Positions 1-11,075 of a DNA stretch of 64,000 nucleotides are shown here, piece after piece (within the stretch, counting starts at the first letter, position 1; every line of letters starts with the position of its first letter). The stretch is from Cyrtodaria siliqua (lineage: Eukaryota > Mollusca > Bivalvia > Adapedonta > Hiatellidae). The notes beneath the pieces were generated by a model. That model worked only from the letters and a program-made list of their open reading frames with translations, was not told where the DNA came from and did not search any database. The stretch spans positions 62,001 to 126,000 of the forward strand of contig JAWPHD010007136.1 in NCBI GenBank assembly GCA_037043455.1, given 5' to 3'. Position numbers and translations under genes: made by a program.

Positions 1-323
1 ATTTATTTTTTTACATATTTCTTTGTTGTTTTAGTCAATTTGTTGTTTTAGTCAATTCTTACACATATATGTTGCCCCCTCTCCCCCTCCCCACCCCCTC
101 CCCCAACCCACTCCCGCCTCTCACTCCCGCTCCACCCCACCGCCCCACCCCCACTTGAAACTATTTTTTACATATTTCTGTGTTGCTTTAGTCAATTCTT
201 ACACATATATGTTGTCCCCTCCCCCCACCTCCCAACCCACTCCTGCCTCTCCCCCAACCCACATGAAAATCTATTTTTTTTTACATATTTCTGTGTTGTT
301 TAATTCTTACACATATATGTTGC

Positions 324-369
<46 letters not shown>

Positions 370-468
370 ACCACCCGACTTGAAACTTTTCTCTTTTTTA
401 CATATTTCTTTGTTGTTTTAGTCAATTCTTACACATATATGTTGCACCCTCCCACCCGCCCCCAACCC

Positions 469-499
<31 letters not shown>

Positions 500-990
500 C
501 CAAACCACCCCAACTTGAAACTTTTCTCTTTTTTTACATATTTCTTTGTTGTTTTAGTCAATTCTTACACATATATGTTGCACCCTACCCGCCCCCAACC
601 CACTCCCGCCTCTCCCCGCTTCCCCAACCCACCACCACTTGAAACTATTTTTTTTGGGGTTTTTACATATTTCTGTGTTGCTCTTGTCAATTCTTACACA
701 TATTTGTTGCCCCCTCCCAGCCCCACACTCACCACCACCCCCGCCTCTCACCCACCCCCCCACACTTCAATTTTTTATTTTTTTTTACATATTTCTTTGT
801 TGTTTTAGTCAATTCTTACACATATATGTTTCTTCATTCACCACCCCCACTCCCCCCACCATCCACCCCACCTCACTCCCACACCCACCCCGCACCCCAC
901 TCAAAACTCGATTTTTTATTTATTTTTTTATTTTTTATTTCTGTGTAGTTTTGGTAAATTCTTACACATAGTTATGTTGTGCTCCCAACC
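1..990. repeat. Degenerate C-rich/T-rich tandem repeat, about 8 units
   Basis: A unit of roughly 110-147 bp recurs. Each has a T-rich block, the phrase 'tcaattcttacacatatat', a variable C-rich block and 'cacttgaaact'. The 'acatatatgttg' landmark falls near 61, 199, 309, 430, 569, 699, 818 and 965. C homopolymers near 327-367 and 474-497 are long enough that their length may be unreliable. Open frames across this block are proline runs made by the repeat, not genes. Confidence 0.9.
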
Positions 991-2185
991 CCACCCCACA
1001 TGGTTGTAGCCTTGTTTTCTGATGGTATATACTAGCTATAAATTTATTATTCTCTGAAAAATCGAATAGTCGAGCTGCGCTGTTCTCCGACAGCTCTTGT
1101 TAACTAAACAATGAAGGCCAGACTAACCAAATTTTGTAAAATGAGTTGTGCACCTTGAAAATTGTCACCGAAGGACCATTGTCAAAGATTTTAGATACGG
1201 TAACCTTGAAATTCAGTTTTTAATGTCAGAATATAAAAATGCCCATTGTTGAGGTTAAAGGACAGCTATGCTAAGGTTTGACCTGATAGCTCTTATAGTT
1301 TTCGCGTAATCAATGTGGTTCGGGAAAACAAATTCAGAGCGAAATAAAAAAGATCATATCAACCAACGTCTGTTGATATCAGTTGCTATCATAATTACAA
1401 AGCACATTTGAATGTGAACACTACCTCTATTAAAATAACACATGCTCTTAGACTATACACCATTTGAGTTCCCAAGTATATTGTGTGTTTTTTTATTGAA
1501 AATGCACCTGTATTTGTTTGTCAAATTAGTGGTCTGTTAATAAATATTTGACTAAAGTTCATTTCATCTGCCCATCTATATGTATCAATCATTATATCCA
1601 TGATATAATCCCATTATATATACAATAACAAGTATGTATTACCAACCCCTTAGGTAATATATGCAATCAAATACTATATAGAGTATATTACACTACACAT
1701 CCTACCATCCAGCAACCCATCCACCCTACCAAAATGGAACCACTCACCCTTTCAACCATCCATCCACCTATCCATTTGCCCACTACCTATTCAATTTTAT
1801 TTACCATCCATCCACCATCTCACCTTTCCAAAAATATTGTACCAACATATCTTTTACTTATTTATTGAATCATTATCACTGCATTAATATATTGTTGTAT
1901 ATCCTGCCATTCATTTATAAACCACTCAAACGTATTATCAATTTCAAACATTAATTTATTTTATTATTCATATCATCCTTATATATTATTGTATTCCCAT
2001 TTGCACAAGTATATGTTCCTTACTTCTACACGTTAAGCATTGACATATCATAACCAATGCTAATTCAGTGCAATCAAATATAGTTATCTGAAGTTTAGAC
2101 CTTTGTGAATGCCCCTCATTGTGAAGTTGGTCAATCGACCTGACTAAGGACAATGACCTGGAACAATAACAATTAAGGTAAACAA
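991..2185. other. AT-rich intergenic stretch, no gene seen
   Basis: There is no convincing open frame, tRNA or terminal-repeat structure. A short run of degenerate CCATC/CACC motifs lies at about 1700-1820, and short GGCCA repeats follow at 2193-2225. Confidence 0.6.
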
Positions 2186-2188
2186 GTT

Positions 2189-2428
2189 TTAGGCCAGGCC
2201 AGGCCAGGCCAATGAGGCCAGGCTAGTTAGGCCAAGCCATGTTTCAGTGTATGCCCAAATTTCGCACACTACTGGGAAATAACCTGCAACTGTGTCCCTT
2301 GGGGGTCGTTTACTGTCCGACTTGAGCCACTTAACAACAGGAGCAATATCAGGATCTTGGTGCTGAAGTTTTGTCATTCTTTCTGGTGAATAGTTAACTG
2401 TACAGAAATCTTTTAAGCTGCCTGACAC
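2189..2428 (-). pseudogene. Gypsy-type LTR retrotransposon pol fragment (RNase H-integrase linker)
   Basis: The minus-strand frame carries a motif of the form 'QDPDIAPVVKWLKS...RPP', then a degraded '...W.Y.ETW' segment. This resembles the linker just before the integrase zinc finger in metazoan Gypsy polyproteins. The frame is about 79 codons, and no reverse transcriptase, RNase H or integrase core is present, so it is a broken remnant. It lies in the direction expected from the LTR-like sequence and primer-binding-like site at 3241-3765. Classification is from pattern recall. Confidence 0.6.
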
Positions 2429-2832
2429 TGTGATGTTTGGGGTGCTGCATTTTCGGACAATGAGCCATCAACTTTGTCAGAATTTATGCCATTTCTGTTC
2501 TGCCCATTAACGTTACTTTCACGAGAAATGAAATTGCTGTCATATAATAATCCTTTACTATCAGAACACTGTTGGATACGCAATTGGCTCACGCCACAGC
2601 GACTAAATTCCTTGATTCTGAGTAATCCATTGTACAATGACACACTGCAATCCCACGTTCTTACAACAAGAAGTTGCAAAATAAGGAGTATCCCACTCCA
2701 TAATTCACCTGACCTTAACTTCACTCTGGAAATCCTTGCAACTGACGATTTGTCCAAACTTTCAGTCCTCTGCACACTATCCTTTTCAAACAAGGGAACA
2801 ACATCGTCAATTTGCGCAAAGTCTGCACCCAT
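2413..2832 (-). CDS. Unrecognised ORF inside the LTR-element remnant
   Basis: A 139-codon minus-strand frame begins MGADFAQIDDVVPLFEKD and shows no domain I recognise. It sits between the leader ORF (2944-3144) and the pol fragment (2189-2428), overlapping the latter slightly in another frame. It may be a gag or pol piece of the same element, broken by frameshifts. The opposite strand is also open over 2474-2899, so openness alone is weak evidence of coding. Confidence 0.3.
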   Translation of the reverse strand: MGADFAQIDDVVPLFEKDSVQRTESLDKSSVARISRVKLRSGELWSGILLILQLLVVRTWDCSVSLYNGLLRIKEFSRCGVSQLRIQQCSDSKGLLYDSNFISRESNVNGQNRNGINSDKVDGSLSENAAPQTSQCQAA

Positions 2833-2943
2833 TACACGGTCAAATGAAACAAATCATACATGTGTAGTCCATTGTTCATTAATCGTAAAGTTCGTTTAAA
2901 AGGGAGTTGTTTTACGGGCTTGTCATACTTATTGATAAACACT

Positions 2944-3144
2944 TTACACTTTCCATTTGTGTCCCTTGTAGTCATATTGAGTGTCATATGACCAATCATA
3001 ACCATCATCTAAAGTTTCAAGTTCTAAACTCTGACCTGTGTTCTGCAAAAATCCACATTCATTACAAACAGAAGTTGCTTTTGTTCCAAACGAACATTCC
3101 GAAAATATACACAAACACATCAGAAGTAACATCAGGATTTTCAT
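2944..3144 (-). CDS. Small ORF with signal-peptide-like start, first ORF after an LTR-like leader
   Basis: The 66-codon frame starts MKILMLLLMCLCIFSEC, a short basic n-region and hydrophobic core resembling a secretion signal. A Cys pair (CNEC) and an acidic, Tyr-rich tail follow. It begins about 100 bases downstream, on the minus strand, of the primer-binding-like site at 3241-3258. It could be a captured host exon, a degenerate element ORF or chance. No homologue is recognised. Confidence 0.3.
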   Translation of the reverse strand: MKILMLLLMCLCIFSECSFGTKATSVCNECGFLQNTGQSLELETLDDGYDWSYDTQYDYKGHKWKV

Positions 3145-3240
3145 GGTGATTGTTACAAGTCCGAATTTGAAATATCTGTTTTAAATGTCCAGCAAAGTTT
3201 TGTAAACTAATTTCCTCTTCAGAAATGTGTTAAAGTTCTT

Positions 3241-3258
3241 ATCGCGACGCTGCCACCA
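3241..3258 (-). promoter_or_regulatory. LTR-retrotransposon primer-binding-like site
   Basis: The minus strand reads TGGTGGCAGCGTCGCGAT, the complement of a tRNA 3' end finishing in CCA. TGGTGGCAGCG directly after an LTR is a common metazoan Gypsy arrangement. It is placed between the LTR-like segment and the leader ORF. Confidence 0.6.
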
Positions 3259-3259
3259 G

Positions 3260-3765
3260 TTTTACAATTTCTTCACTCAAAAGGTAGAAAGAAATATATA
3301 GTCCAATTCTATATTCTATAACTTTATTTCTACGTGCTACCAACTATAATGGTGAATTAATATTTACAACAGTTTACTAATAATGATAGTCTCTCTCTCA
3401 CATAACTACTCATCTCTTGTTAGTCCAGGTAAGCCAGGTAAAAGCCACGAACAATAAAAACCCTCCCTTTTTATAAGGTCCCTTCCAAATAAGGGGTTAG
3501 CATGGTCGTAAATATTAGCATGCTAACTCATCAATCTTATAGCATCTACAAAAAAGGAATGCTAACACATAAATCATGTAGCATTAGCCTGGTTCATAGA
3601 GCATCTCCCAAATAAGGGATGCTAACCCATAAATTATGATCATTAGCATTAGCCTGAGTTAGCCCTGTAGAGAGATACACATCTAGATTTATGGTGCTAA
3701 CCGAAGACAGACATAATGTCCTCAGTAACCAAGCTTGAATACTGGTACCTGTACAAAATTACAAC
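3260..3765 (-). mobile_element. LTR-like segment (minus orientation)
   Basis: On the minus strand this segment opens near TGTTGTAATTTTG and ends ...TTGTAAAAC just before the primer-binding-like site. It holds a TATA-type box (TTATAAAAAG, about 3466-3475), then an AATAAA signal (3323-3328), in the promoter-then-polyadenylation order of an LTR. The upstream part (3480-3700) carries degenerate GCTAAC/TTAGC repeats that could be enhancer-like. No second LTR copy was found in the window, so boundaries are approximate. A 29-bp minisatellite abuts the far end. Confidence 0.55.
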
Positions 3766-4725
3766 AGTAGTTAGATAATGATATATTTCCATAAAGTAGT
3801 TAGATAATGATATATTTCCATGAAGTAGTTAGATAATGATTTATTTCCATAAAGTAGCTAGATAATGATTTATTCCCATGAAGTAGTTAGATAATGATTT
3901 ATTCCCATGAAGTAGCTAGATAATGATTTATTTCCATGAAGTAGGTAGGTAATGATTTATTCCCATGAAGTAGCTAGATAATGATTTATTCCCATGAAGT
4001 AGCTAGGTAATGATTTATTCCCATGAAGTAGCTAGATAATGATTTATTCCCATGAAGTAGCTAGATAATGATTTATTCCCATGAAGTAGTTAGATAATGA
4101 TTTATTTCCATGAAGTAGCTAGATAATGATTTATTCCCATGAAGTAGCTAGGTAATGATTTATTCCCATGAAGTAGCTAGATAATGATTTATTCCCATGA
4201 AGTAGTTAGATAATGATTTATTCCCATGAAGTAGCTAGATAATGATTTATTCCCATGAAGTAGTTAGATAATGATTTATTTCCATGAAGTAGCTAGATAA
4301 TGATTTATTCCCATGAAGTAGCTAGGTAATGATTTATTCCTATGAAGTAGCTAGATAATGATTTATTCCCATGAAGTAGCTAGATAATGATTTATTCCCA
4401 TGAAGTAGTTAGATAATGATTTATTTCCATGAAGTAGCTAGATAATGATTTATTCCCATGAAGTAGCTAGGTAATGATTTATTCCCATGAAGTAGTTAGA
4501 TAATGATTTATTCCCATGAAGTAGCTAGATAATGATTTATTCCCATGAAGTAGCTAGATAATGATTTATTCCCATGAAGTAGTTAGATAATGATTTATTT
4601 CCATGAAGTAGCTAGATAATGATTTATTCCCATGAAGTAGCTAGGTAATGATTTATTCCCATGAAGTAGTTGGATAATGATATATTTCCATGAAGTAGCT
4701 AGATAATGATTTATTCCCATAAAGT
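3766..4725. repeat. 29-bp minisatellite, about 33 copies
   Basis: Unit 'tgaagtagctagataatg' plus 'atttattccca'. Variants (gttag/gctag, gataa/ggtaa, ttcc/tccc) recur in an ordered pattern, suggesting higher-order blocks of several units. Confidence 0.95.
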
Positions 4726-5108
4726 CGAATGTCAGACAGGGTCATTCAAAGAGACACATGACAAAGTATTTATCAACGATTTAAATTATCCTTGACCTCT
4801 TATTTTACGACAGTTGGCTACATATATCAGTAAAACATTATATACTTGACATAATATGTCGATGTTAGCTAAAATAAAGTATTCAAACTGCAACAAAAAC
4901 TACTGCAACTTTGTCCATTTTCCATCCGATAACATTTGTAAATGGATGACCACAACTTGTTTACTTTTAGTGAACGGCATGTGTTTCCGTTCACTCTATT
5001 TACTATAAAAAAAAAAGCAGAAAAAAAGCGCAAAATTATCAACTATTTTTTAATTTAACAAAGCCCTACTTATTTTTATGTACGTCCCGTTTTTACATTC
5101 AAGTTTTT
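4726..5108. other. Spacer, no gene seen
   Basis: AT-rich sequence between the 29-bp array and the first P1 element. No coding or structural signal. Confidence 0.5.
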
Positions 5109-6061
5109 AGCTCTACTGATCAGAGATCAGCAGAGCTTATGCCGTGGTGCGGCGTCCGTCTGTCTGTCTGTCTGTCCGTCTGTTTGTCGTAAACTTTTGT
5201 TTGTAGCGACTACCCCTCTGAAACTACTTGACGGTTTGTCATGAAACTTTACAGGAATGTTGCTCTTTATGTCTTATTGATCCTAGCAAAATTTCAGATC
5301 TGCCAGAAATTCAAGATGGCCGTCACAGCTAAAAATAGATTTTTAAAAAATAAGTTTGTAGCGACTACTTCTTGAAAACTATAAGTGATATTGATATGGG
5401 ACTTTTTCTAAAATGATCAGCATGACATGATGTTGATCCTTGTGGAAAAGTATTTTGATTCGACGTTAAACATGGCTGCCAGTGGCAATCTTTGGTTACA
5501 TAGAGTTATATAGTAAAAACTTGTAGCGACTACTCCTCTGAAACTACTTGACGGATGTTCATGAAACTTCACAGGAGTGTTGCTCTTGATGTCTAGTTGA
5601 TCCTAGAAAAATTTCAGGTTGGCCGAAAATTCAAGGTGGCCGCCACAGCTAAAAATAGATTTAAAATAAATAAGTTTGTAGCGACTACTTCTTCAAAACT
5701 ATAAGAGATATTGATATGGGACTTTTTCTAAAATGATCAGTATGACATGATGTTGGTCCTTGTCGAAAATCGTTTTAATTTGACGTTAAACATGGCTACC
5801 AGCGGCCATCTTTGTTTACATAGAGTTATATAATGAAAACTTGTAGCGACTACTCCTCTGAAACTACTTGACGGATTTTCATGAAACTTCACAGGAATGT
5901 TGCTCTTAATGTCTAATTGATCCTAGCAAAATTTCAGGTCGGCCGGAAATTCAAGATGGCCGCCACGGTTAAAAATAGATTTTCAAAAAACAAGTCTGTA
6001 GCGACTACTTCCTGAAATCAAAATCAATCAGTAGAGCTTCAAGGTCATTGACCTCTTGTTT
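5109..6061 (+). mobile_element. P1 element: hairpin-ended, tandem-core repeat, near full length
   Basis: It starts with an imperfect hairpin (AGCTCTACTGATC ... GATCAGCAGAGCT), then a CCGTCTGTC-rich stretch. The core alternates two half-units of about 155 and 165 bases, marked by 'tttgtagcgactac' at about 5203, 5357, 5522, 5678, 5841 and 5996. It ends ATCAGTAGAGCT, inverted to the start, then CAAGGTCATTGACCTCTTGTT. There is no transposase. The plan resembles bivalve pearl-type and Helitron-like non-autonomous elements; that placement is inference. Confidence 0.8.
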
Positions 6062-8271
6062 ATTAAGTCACTTTCTCAGCAAAAGCCGTAAAGTTTTCAA
6101 ACATCATACACACTTACATCTATATTGTCCCTCTTCATCATCCATCATTGATTGCCCTAATTTATTACAGATCTATGGCCCTTTGTTTGACTTAGAATTT
6201 TCCACTCTAATATTGTAACCTGTTAATACATTTTCTCGAACATTTTCAAATTGATTGTTCCCAAACTTCATGTATACATAACAACTGATTACCTTACGTC
6301 CCTCTACACCACACATTGTGATGCCTTATTTATTACAGAATTTATATGACTTAAGATTTTTTCACTCTATAATGAACTTCATGTGGCTTTCACTTTAAAA
6401 CTTTTCATGGATTGTTAATACACTTGACATTCAGTTCACAGTACACACATGATGATATGATGTGTCTCTGCATCAACGGTTTTTAAATTTTTCAATATTT
6501 TTTCACATTATGGACCTCTGTTTTACTTTTTTTCACATTAAAAAATTAGCAGATATTTTAGAATTTTTATATTATTCTCGATTTTGCCCATCCTCATCGA
6601 CTATAGCAAAAAAAGCGGGGGTATTCATCACCTTCAGTGATAGTTCTAGTTCCAGTGCTCACACTGGCCATTTTAAAATAATAGCCACACAGTTTTTAGT
6701 TAAGAAAATAATAGCCAACTTTAATGCGTAAGAAAATTTGGTCAGTCGTAAGAGCCAAATTTTCAATCAAGTTTTATTAGACTATCAGGGCCTCCTCTGG
6801 CTATATTTTTCTTTTTGTCACCACTTTCTCCAAGTGAAAGAAGTAGGAGCCTAGACTAGAATTCATTTAAAAGTAGGATTCCAGGAACTCCTTACACATT
6901 GATAAAACAAAGAATGATGGATTAAATAATGAATAGAAATATACTTTATGTATCTGTCATCTATATATCGTTTTTCTTTCCACCAACATGTATTTGTAAA
7001 GGACAGTTTTTCTCATTCGATTATGTAAAAAAAAAAAAAAAAAAAGATATCCGAAATTATTTACCATCCGAAGTACTATGACACCGCACTTTTACGGCCC
7101 GAAAATTTCAAACATTAATCGAAATACCATCAATTACAAACTTTTTTCATGCATTAATGTGTTTTGAATGCTTATCAAAGGGGAAAGAAAACACAACCCT
7201 AATAGTAGGATATGTAGTTTTAAGTCATTAATTGTCGATCTCAAAGTTGTGACAAATTGAAACTGCCGACACGAAGCCAGGCACAATATTCAAACTTCTT
7301 ATTGTTTCAATGTTTAATTACTTTATTGCAAGTGTTTTCACAGTCCACAATACACATGGGAGTTTGCTACCTATCGGGATCATGATGGGATAGCTATTAA
7401 TGCAGATGAAAGTAGCGACTATGTTTATAATAGTGCGTGCACAAATTAATTTCATCACTTCGTAGTTTGTGTACAGAAAAATAAACAGGAAACTGTACCT
7501 ACTGTTGGTTGCGTAACGGATTGTCTGATTGGTCAATCGCCCGAAAGATAACAAATAACGGCATATCTGCTTGGCTATTCGGTCCATTAATCACATGATG
7601 TTTGCATGTATCAACAATGCCGATTATCCGACAACGAAGTGCCAATTAAGGGAATTAACAACTTTTACAAGCGATAATCGATAAGCGCGTGGCGACATCA
7701 CAGGGGGCGTGAACGGATTATGTAATGTTTATTGCAGTCATTTATTACTTTGGGTGTCATACATACCATTATAGGAAAAAATTATAAAAAAAAAAAAAAA
7801 AAAAAAATAATCGCCATTTCTTGTCGACATTTCTTTAAAATAATCGACAGTATTATAAAATAATCGCAAATGGCGACCATGGCCTATGGTAGCGTGAGCA
7901 CTGTAGTTCATATTGATTTGCAAGTATGCATCTTTGACTTATTTAGAAAAACAACTTGACCCTGTTTTTTCAAGCAAAATATATTTTTTAATGTCAAAAC
8001 AATATGGTCTAGCTATATTTCATTATTGAAAGTAATGGGATGTTACTTTATTTGAGTTGATTATCTATTTATTGTTTGCTTCTATGTATATCCTTTATAT
8101 TATATGGGAAGTGGGAGGGAAATTAGGGTCGGCGAAAATGGCCCAAAAATCTCGGGTCGATCTAGTAACCGGAACCATGCATTTTGTTTTAATTGGCTAG
8201 ACATATAGACAGAATTATTTATTCAGAATATGCTAAATTAAATATCTCATTATACATTTACAGTACAGAGA
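6062..8271. other. Upstream region with repeat scraps
   Basis: Fragments at 6180-6300 and 6530-6665 share 'gttcccaaacttcat' and 'ttcatcaccttcagtgatagttctagtt' with sites near 31920, 40270, 55040 and 56700 (called P8 here). The rest is AT-rich with poly-A/T tracts (7027-7045, 7788-7807). No promoter or gene is recognised, although the CTC1 promoter could lie here if the exon at 8272 is the first. Confidence 0.5.
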
Positions 8272-8399
8272 ATGGATAGTAAGAATATGCCGTTATTGGA
8301 AGCTACAGACGCGGTCTGGAATCTGTGGACACGATCCGCCCAGTATGTGTATGGTGGTGAAAAGGCTGCGGGAGGTGTTGCCATGCCATCAAGTCATGG
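8272..8399 (+). CDS. CTC1: Candidate 5' exon of CTC1
   Basis: An ATG at 8272 opens 42 codons beginning MDSKNMPLLEATDAVWNLW and ends CATGG|GTAAGAAGT, a near-consensus donor, in phase 2. The 'LLEATDAVWNLW' stretch resembles in spacing the 'LVIDCVKTVWL' stretch near the vertebrate CTC1 N-terminus. An acceptor-like 'tttacag' lies just upstream (8257-8263), so this could be internal with the start elsewhere. It cannot join the 14992 exon directly because that exon needs phase 1, so at least one linking exon is missing from this model. Membership is inferred from position, strand and weak similarity. Confidence 0.5.
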
Positions 8400-8835
8400 G
8401 TAAGAAGTACTGCCAATACCATAGTTCCTCTAATATTAGCCAAGTGATGGGTAAGACCATAGTTCCTCTAATATTAGCCAAGTGATGGGTAAGAAGTACT
8501 GCCAATATCATAGTTCCTCTAATATTAGCCAAGTGATGGGTAAGAAGTACTGCCAATACCATAGTTCCTCTAATATTAGCCAAGTGATGGGTAAGAAGTA
8601 CTGCCAATACCATAGTTCCTCTAATATTAGCCAAGTCATGGGTAAGAAGTACTGCCAATACCATAGTTCCTCTAATATTAGCCAAGTGATGGGTAAGAAG
8701 TACTGCCAATACCATAGTTCCTCTAATATTAGCCAAGTGATGGGTAAGAAGTACTGCCAATACCATAGTTCCTCTAATATTAGCCAAGTCATGGGTAAGA
8801 AGTACTGCCAATACCATAGTTCCTCTAATATTAGC
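8390..8835 (+). repeat. 51-bp minisatellite that duplicates a splice donor
   Basis: About nine units of 51 bases (one shortened to about 38) begin at the end of the candidate exon. Each carries ATGGGTAAGA, so the GTAAGA donor is repeated near 8400, 8450, 8487, 8538, 8589, 8640, 8691, 8742 and 8793. Because 51 is divisible by 3, frames run open on both strands; these are not genes. Confidence 0.95.
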
Positions 8836-9268
8836 GCCTCCCTTTATAGAATCCCCACCCCCCACCACCCCTCCCCAATTTTTGTAACAAAAAAATATTG
8901 GGGTCTGACAAATCTTGAATTTTCGTGGTAGCTCAAAGGGCTTCCAGAATTGAACTTGGTAGCCAGGAATGCGTGAGGCGGTCTCATTCTTCACTGGGTA
9001 AGTGTCGAGGTGGGGGGTGGGTGTAATTTTGAGTTTTTAAATAATTATTCCAGTTATCTGAGAAACGAAACCATTCTTCCATTGTGGATGCATGGATTTA
9101 AATCTTAGGCTTAAAAGAAAAAAGTGTTTGTTTTCGCTAACCCAACCGACCCTATTATTTAGCCGCCGACCCTAACTTTTTTTATTGCAAAAAAAAAAAA
9201 AATTAGAAAGTTGAACCCTTCATTGAACCAAGGTTTCTTATGGAGATAAAAAAAAAAAAAAAAAATTA
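8836..9268. repeat. Dispersed repeat fragments
   Basis: 8925-9060 matches 17700-17850 (shared 'gaattgaacttggt', 'tgcgtgaggcggtctcattc'-like text and '...ctgggt(a/t)agtgtcg'). 9120-9180 is a partial copy of the 'gtttgtttccgctaac' element seen complete in the arms at 9269 and 10384. No coding content. Confidence 0.6.
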
Positions 9269-9760
9269 CCTACAAACCATTTTTTCTATTTTTAGTAACA
9301 GTGACACGACCTTGACCCAGTGTCAAAAGTTATTTAGCGGAAACCATTTTTAGTAACAGTGACCAGAAGTTGACCTTGACCCCAGTGGCCCCAAATACAA
9401 TCCCAACCGTCCTTTCCATATAAGGCTTAAAAAAAAAGTGTTTGTTTCCGCTAACCCGACCGACCCTATTATTTAGCCGCCAACCATAACTAAAAATCAA
9501 AAAAATTCCTCCAGTGAGATTTGAACCACGACCCCTGGGGTTTCCAGTGTACATTACAAAATATTGAAAAAGGGCCATGACCATGTATTATCTAGGTAAT
9601 AATACCTTCCCCAGTATTTTTTGTCATATTAAAAGTGTTTTTTCATTAATAAAAATAAGGTCATTAATAATAAAAAATAAAAAAATAAAAAAAGTTTTGC
9701 CTACCTACCTACCCTATTTTTTTTGAAGCCGTTAGCGGAAACAAACCTTTTTTTTAGCCT
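9269..9760 (+). repeat. Left arm of a 0.5-kb inverted repeat
   Basis: This arm is reverse-complementary along its length to 10384-10883. Inside it (about 9427-9757) is a unit ending in GTTTGTTTCCGCTAAC and its complement GTTAGCGGAAACAAAC, i.e. a MITE-like element with its own terminal inverted repeats. It contains 'accgaccctattatttagcc' and 'gcctacctacctaccctatt'. Confidence 0.9.
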
Positions 9761-10383
9761 TATCTTGAATAATTAGCTGTAAAACTGGTGTTGATTAAAG
9801 CTAAAATCTGGTTTTGACGGGCTACTACACATTCAAATATGTAGTTTTAAGCCCGACTGACTCTCGATAGACATTTCTGGTAGACCCCGACATCAATTTT
9901 TGGCATTATTCCTAGAACCTGGTGCTACTATTAGAGGAAATCCGGTATGACAAATGTCACAATTAAGGAAGCCCATCCCTAGAACCCATCCCTAAACCAG
10001 AAATTTCCGGTAACATATTGGCAATTTTACTGTTCTTTTATCTTTGTTAACTAATTTGCCATTGCTTTCTTTAGGCCATGTTTAGAAATCTTTTATGCCA
10101 GCACTTATAGATGGTGTATGTTAAATAACATAAATTGGTCATTAATTGACTAGGGCAGTTCTACCTAATGGTGCCATCATTATTTAATTTAGATGTCTGT
10201 TGAAAGGATATTTCGTTTGGGATTTATTACTATGTACATGTACATCAACTAGTTTTTAACATATGTCGCTTGTCATGTTTCCATTCAATAACTTTTGGTT
10301 TCCATTCAATAACTTTTGGTTTCCATTCAATAACTTTTGTTAGGAATGAGGTATTGCCATGAAACTTGCAGGATAGCTAGCTT
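9761..10383. other. Spacer of the inverted repeat
   Basis: About 620 bases of AT-rich sequence with no gene. A small 21-bp triplication ('tttccattcaataacttttg') lies at 10279-10342. Confidence 0.7.
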
Positions 10384-10883
10384 AGGCCAAAAAATAAATA
10401 ATGGTTTGTTTCCGCTAACGGCTTCAAAAAAAAATAAGGTAGGTAGGCAAAACAATTTTTTTTTTTAATCTTTTTTTTTTTATTATTAATGACCTTATTT
10501 TTGTTAATGAAAACACACTTTTAATATGATAAAAAATACTGGGGACGGTATTACTACCTAGATAATACACGTTATGGCCCTTTTTCAATATTTGGTAATG
10601 TACACTGGAAACCCCAGGGGTCGTGGGTTCATATCACACTGGAGGATTTGTTTTTATTTTTAGTTATGGTTTGCGGCTAAATAATAGGGTCGGTCGGGTT
10701 AGCGGAAACAAACACTTTTTTTTAAGCCTTATATGGAAAGGACGGTTGGGATTGTATTTGGGGCCACTGAGGTCAAGGTCAACTTCTGGTCACTGTTACT
10801 AAAAATGGTTTCCGCTAAATAACTTTTGACACTGGGTCAAGGTCGTGTCACTGTTACTAAAAATAGAAAAAATGGTTTGTAGG
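10384..10883 (-). repeat. Right arm of the 0.5-kb inverted repeat
   Basis: It is the reverse complement of 9269-9760, including the flank 'ggacggttgggattgtattt', the MITE-like inner unit and the outer 'aatggtttgtagg'. Differences are scattered substitutions and A/T tract lengths. Confidence 0.9.
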
Positions 10884-11075
10884 CAATAACTTCAGTTAGG
10901 AGTGGAATATTGAAATACATATTGTAATTGAAAATTTGTAGTAAGCTTATGGAAAACCTGGTATTAGTGGGATTTCCATGTTTTTTGTTATTAAGAACAT
11001 TACGTAATTTTTCACAATAGTATCCTAAATAAATTACCAAGTAAGAGGAATGAACTCTGTGACAAAGGGAAATAA

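Noticed and set aside
155..971. Proline-rich ORFs
   Set aside because: Translations of C homopolymers in a tandem repeat, with no coding support.
3766..4725. CRISPR-like regular repeats
   Set aside because: Units are contiguous with no unique spacers, and the genome is eukaryotic.
8389..8994. Long open frames on both strands
   Set aside because: Both come from a 51-bp repeat divisible by three; repeating peptides with no other support.
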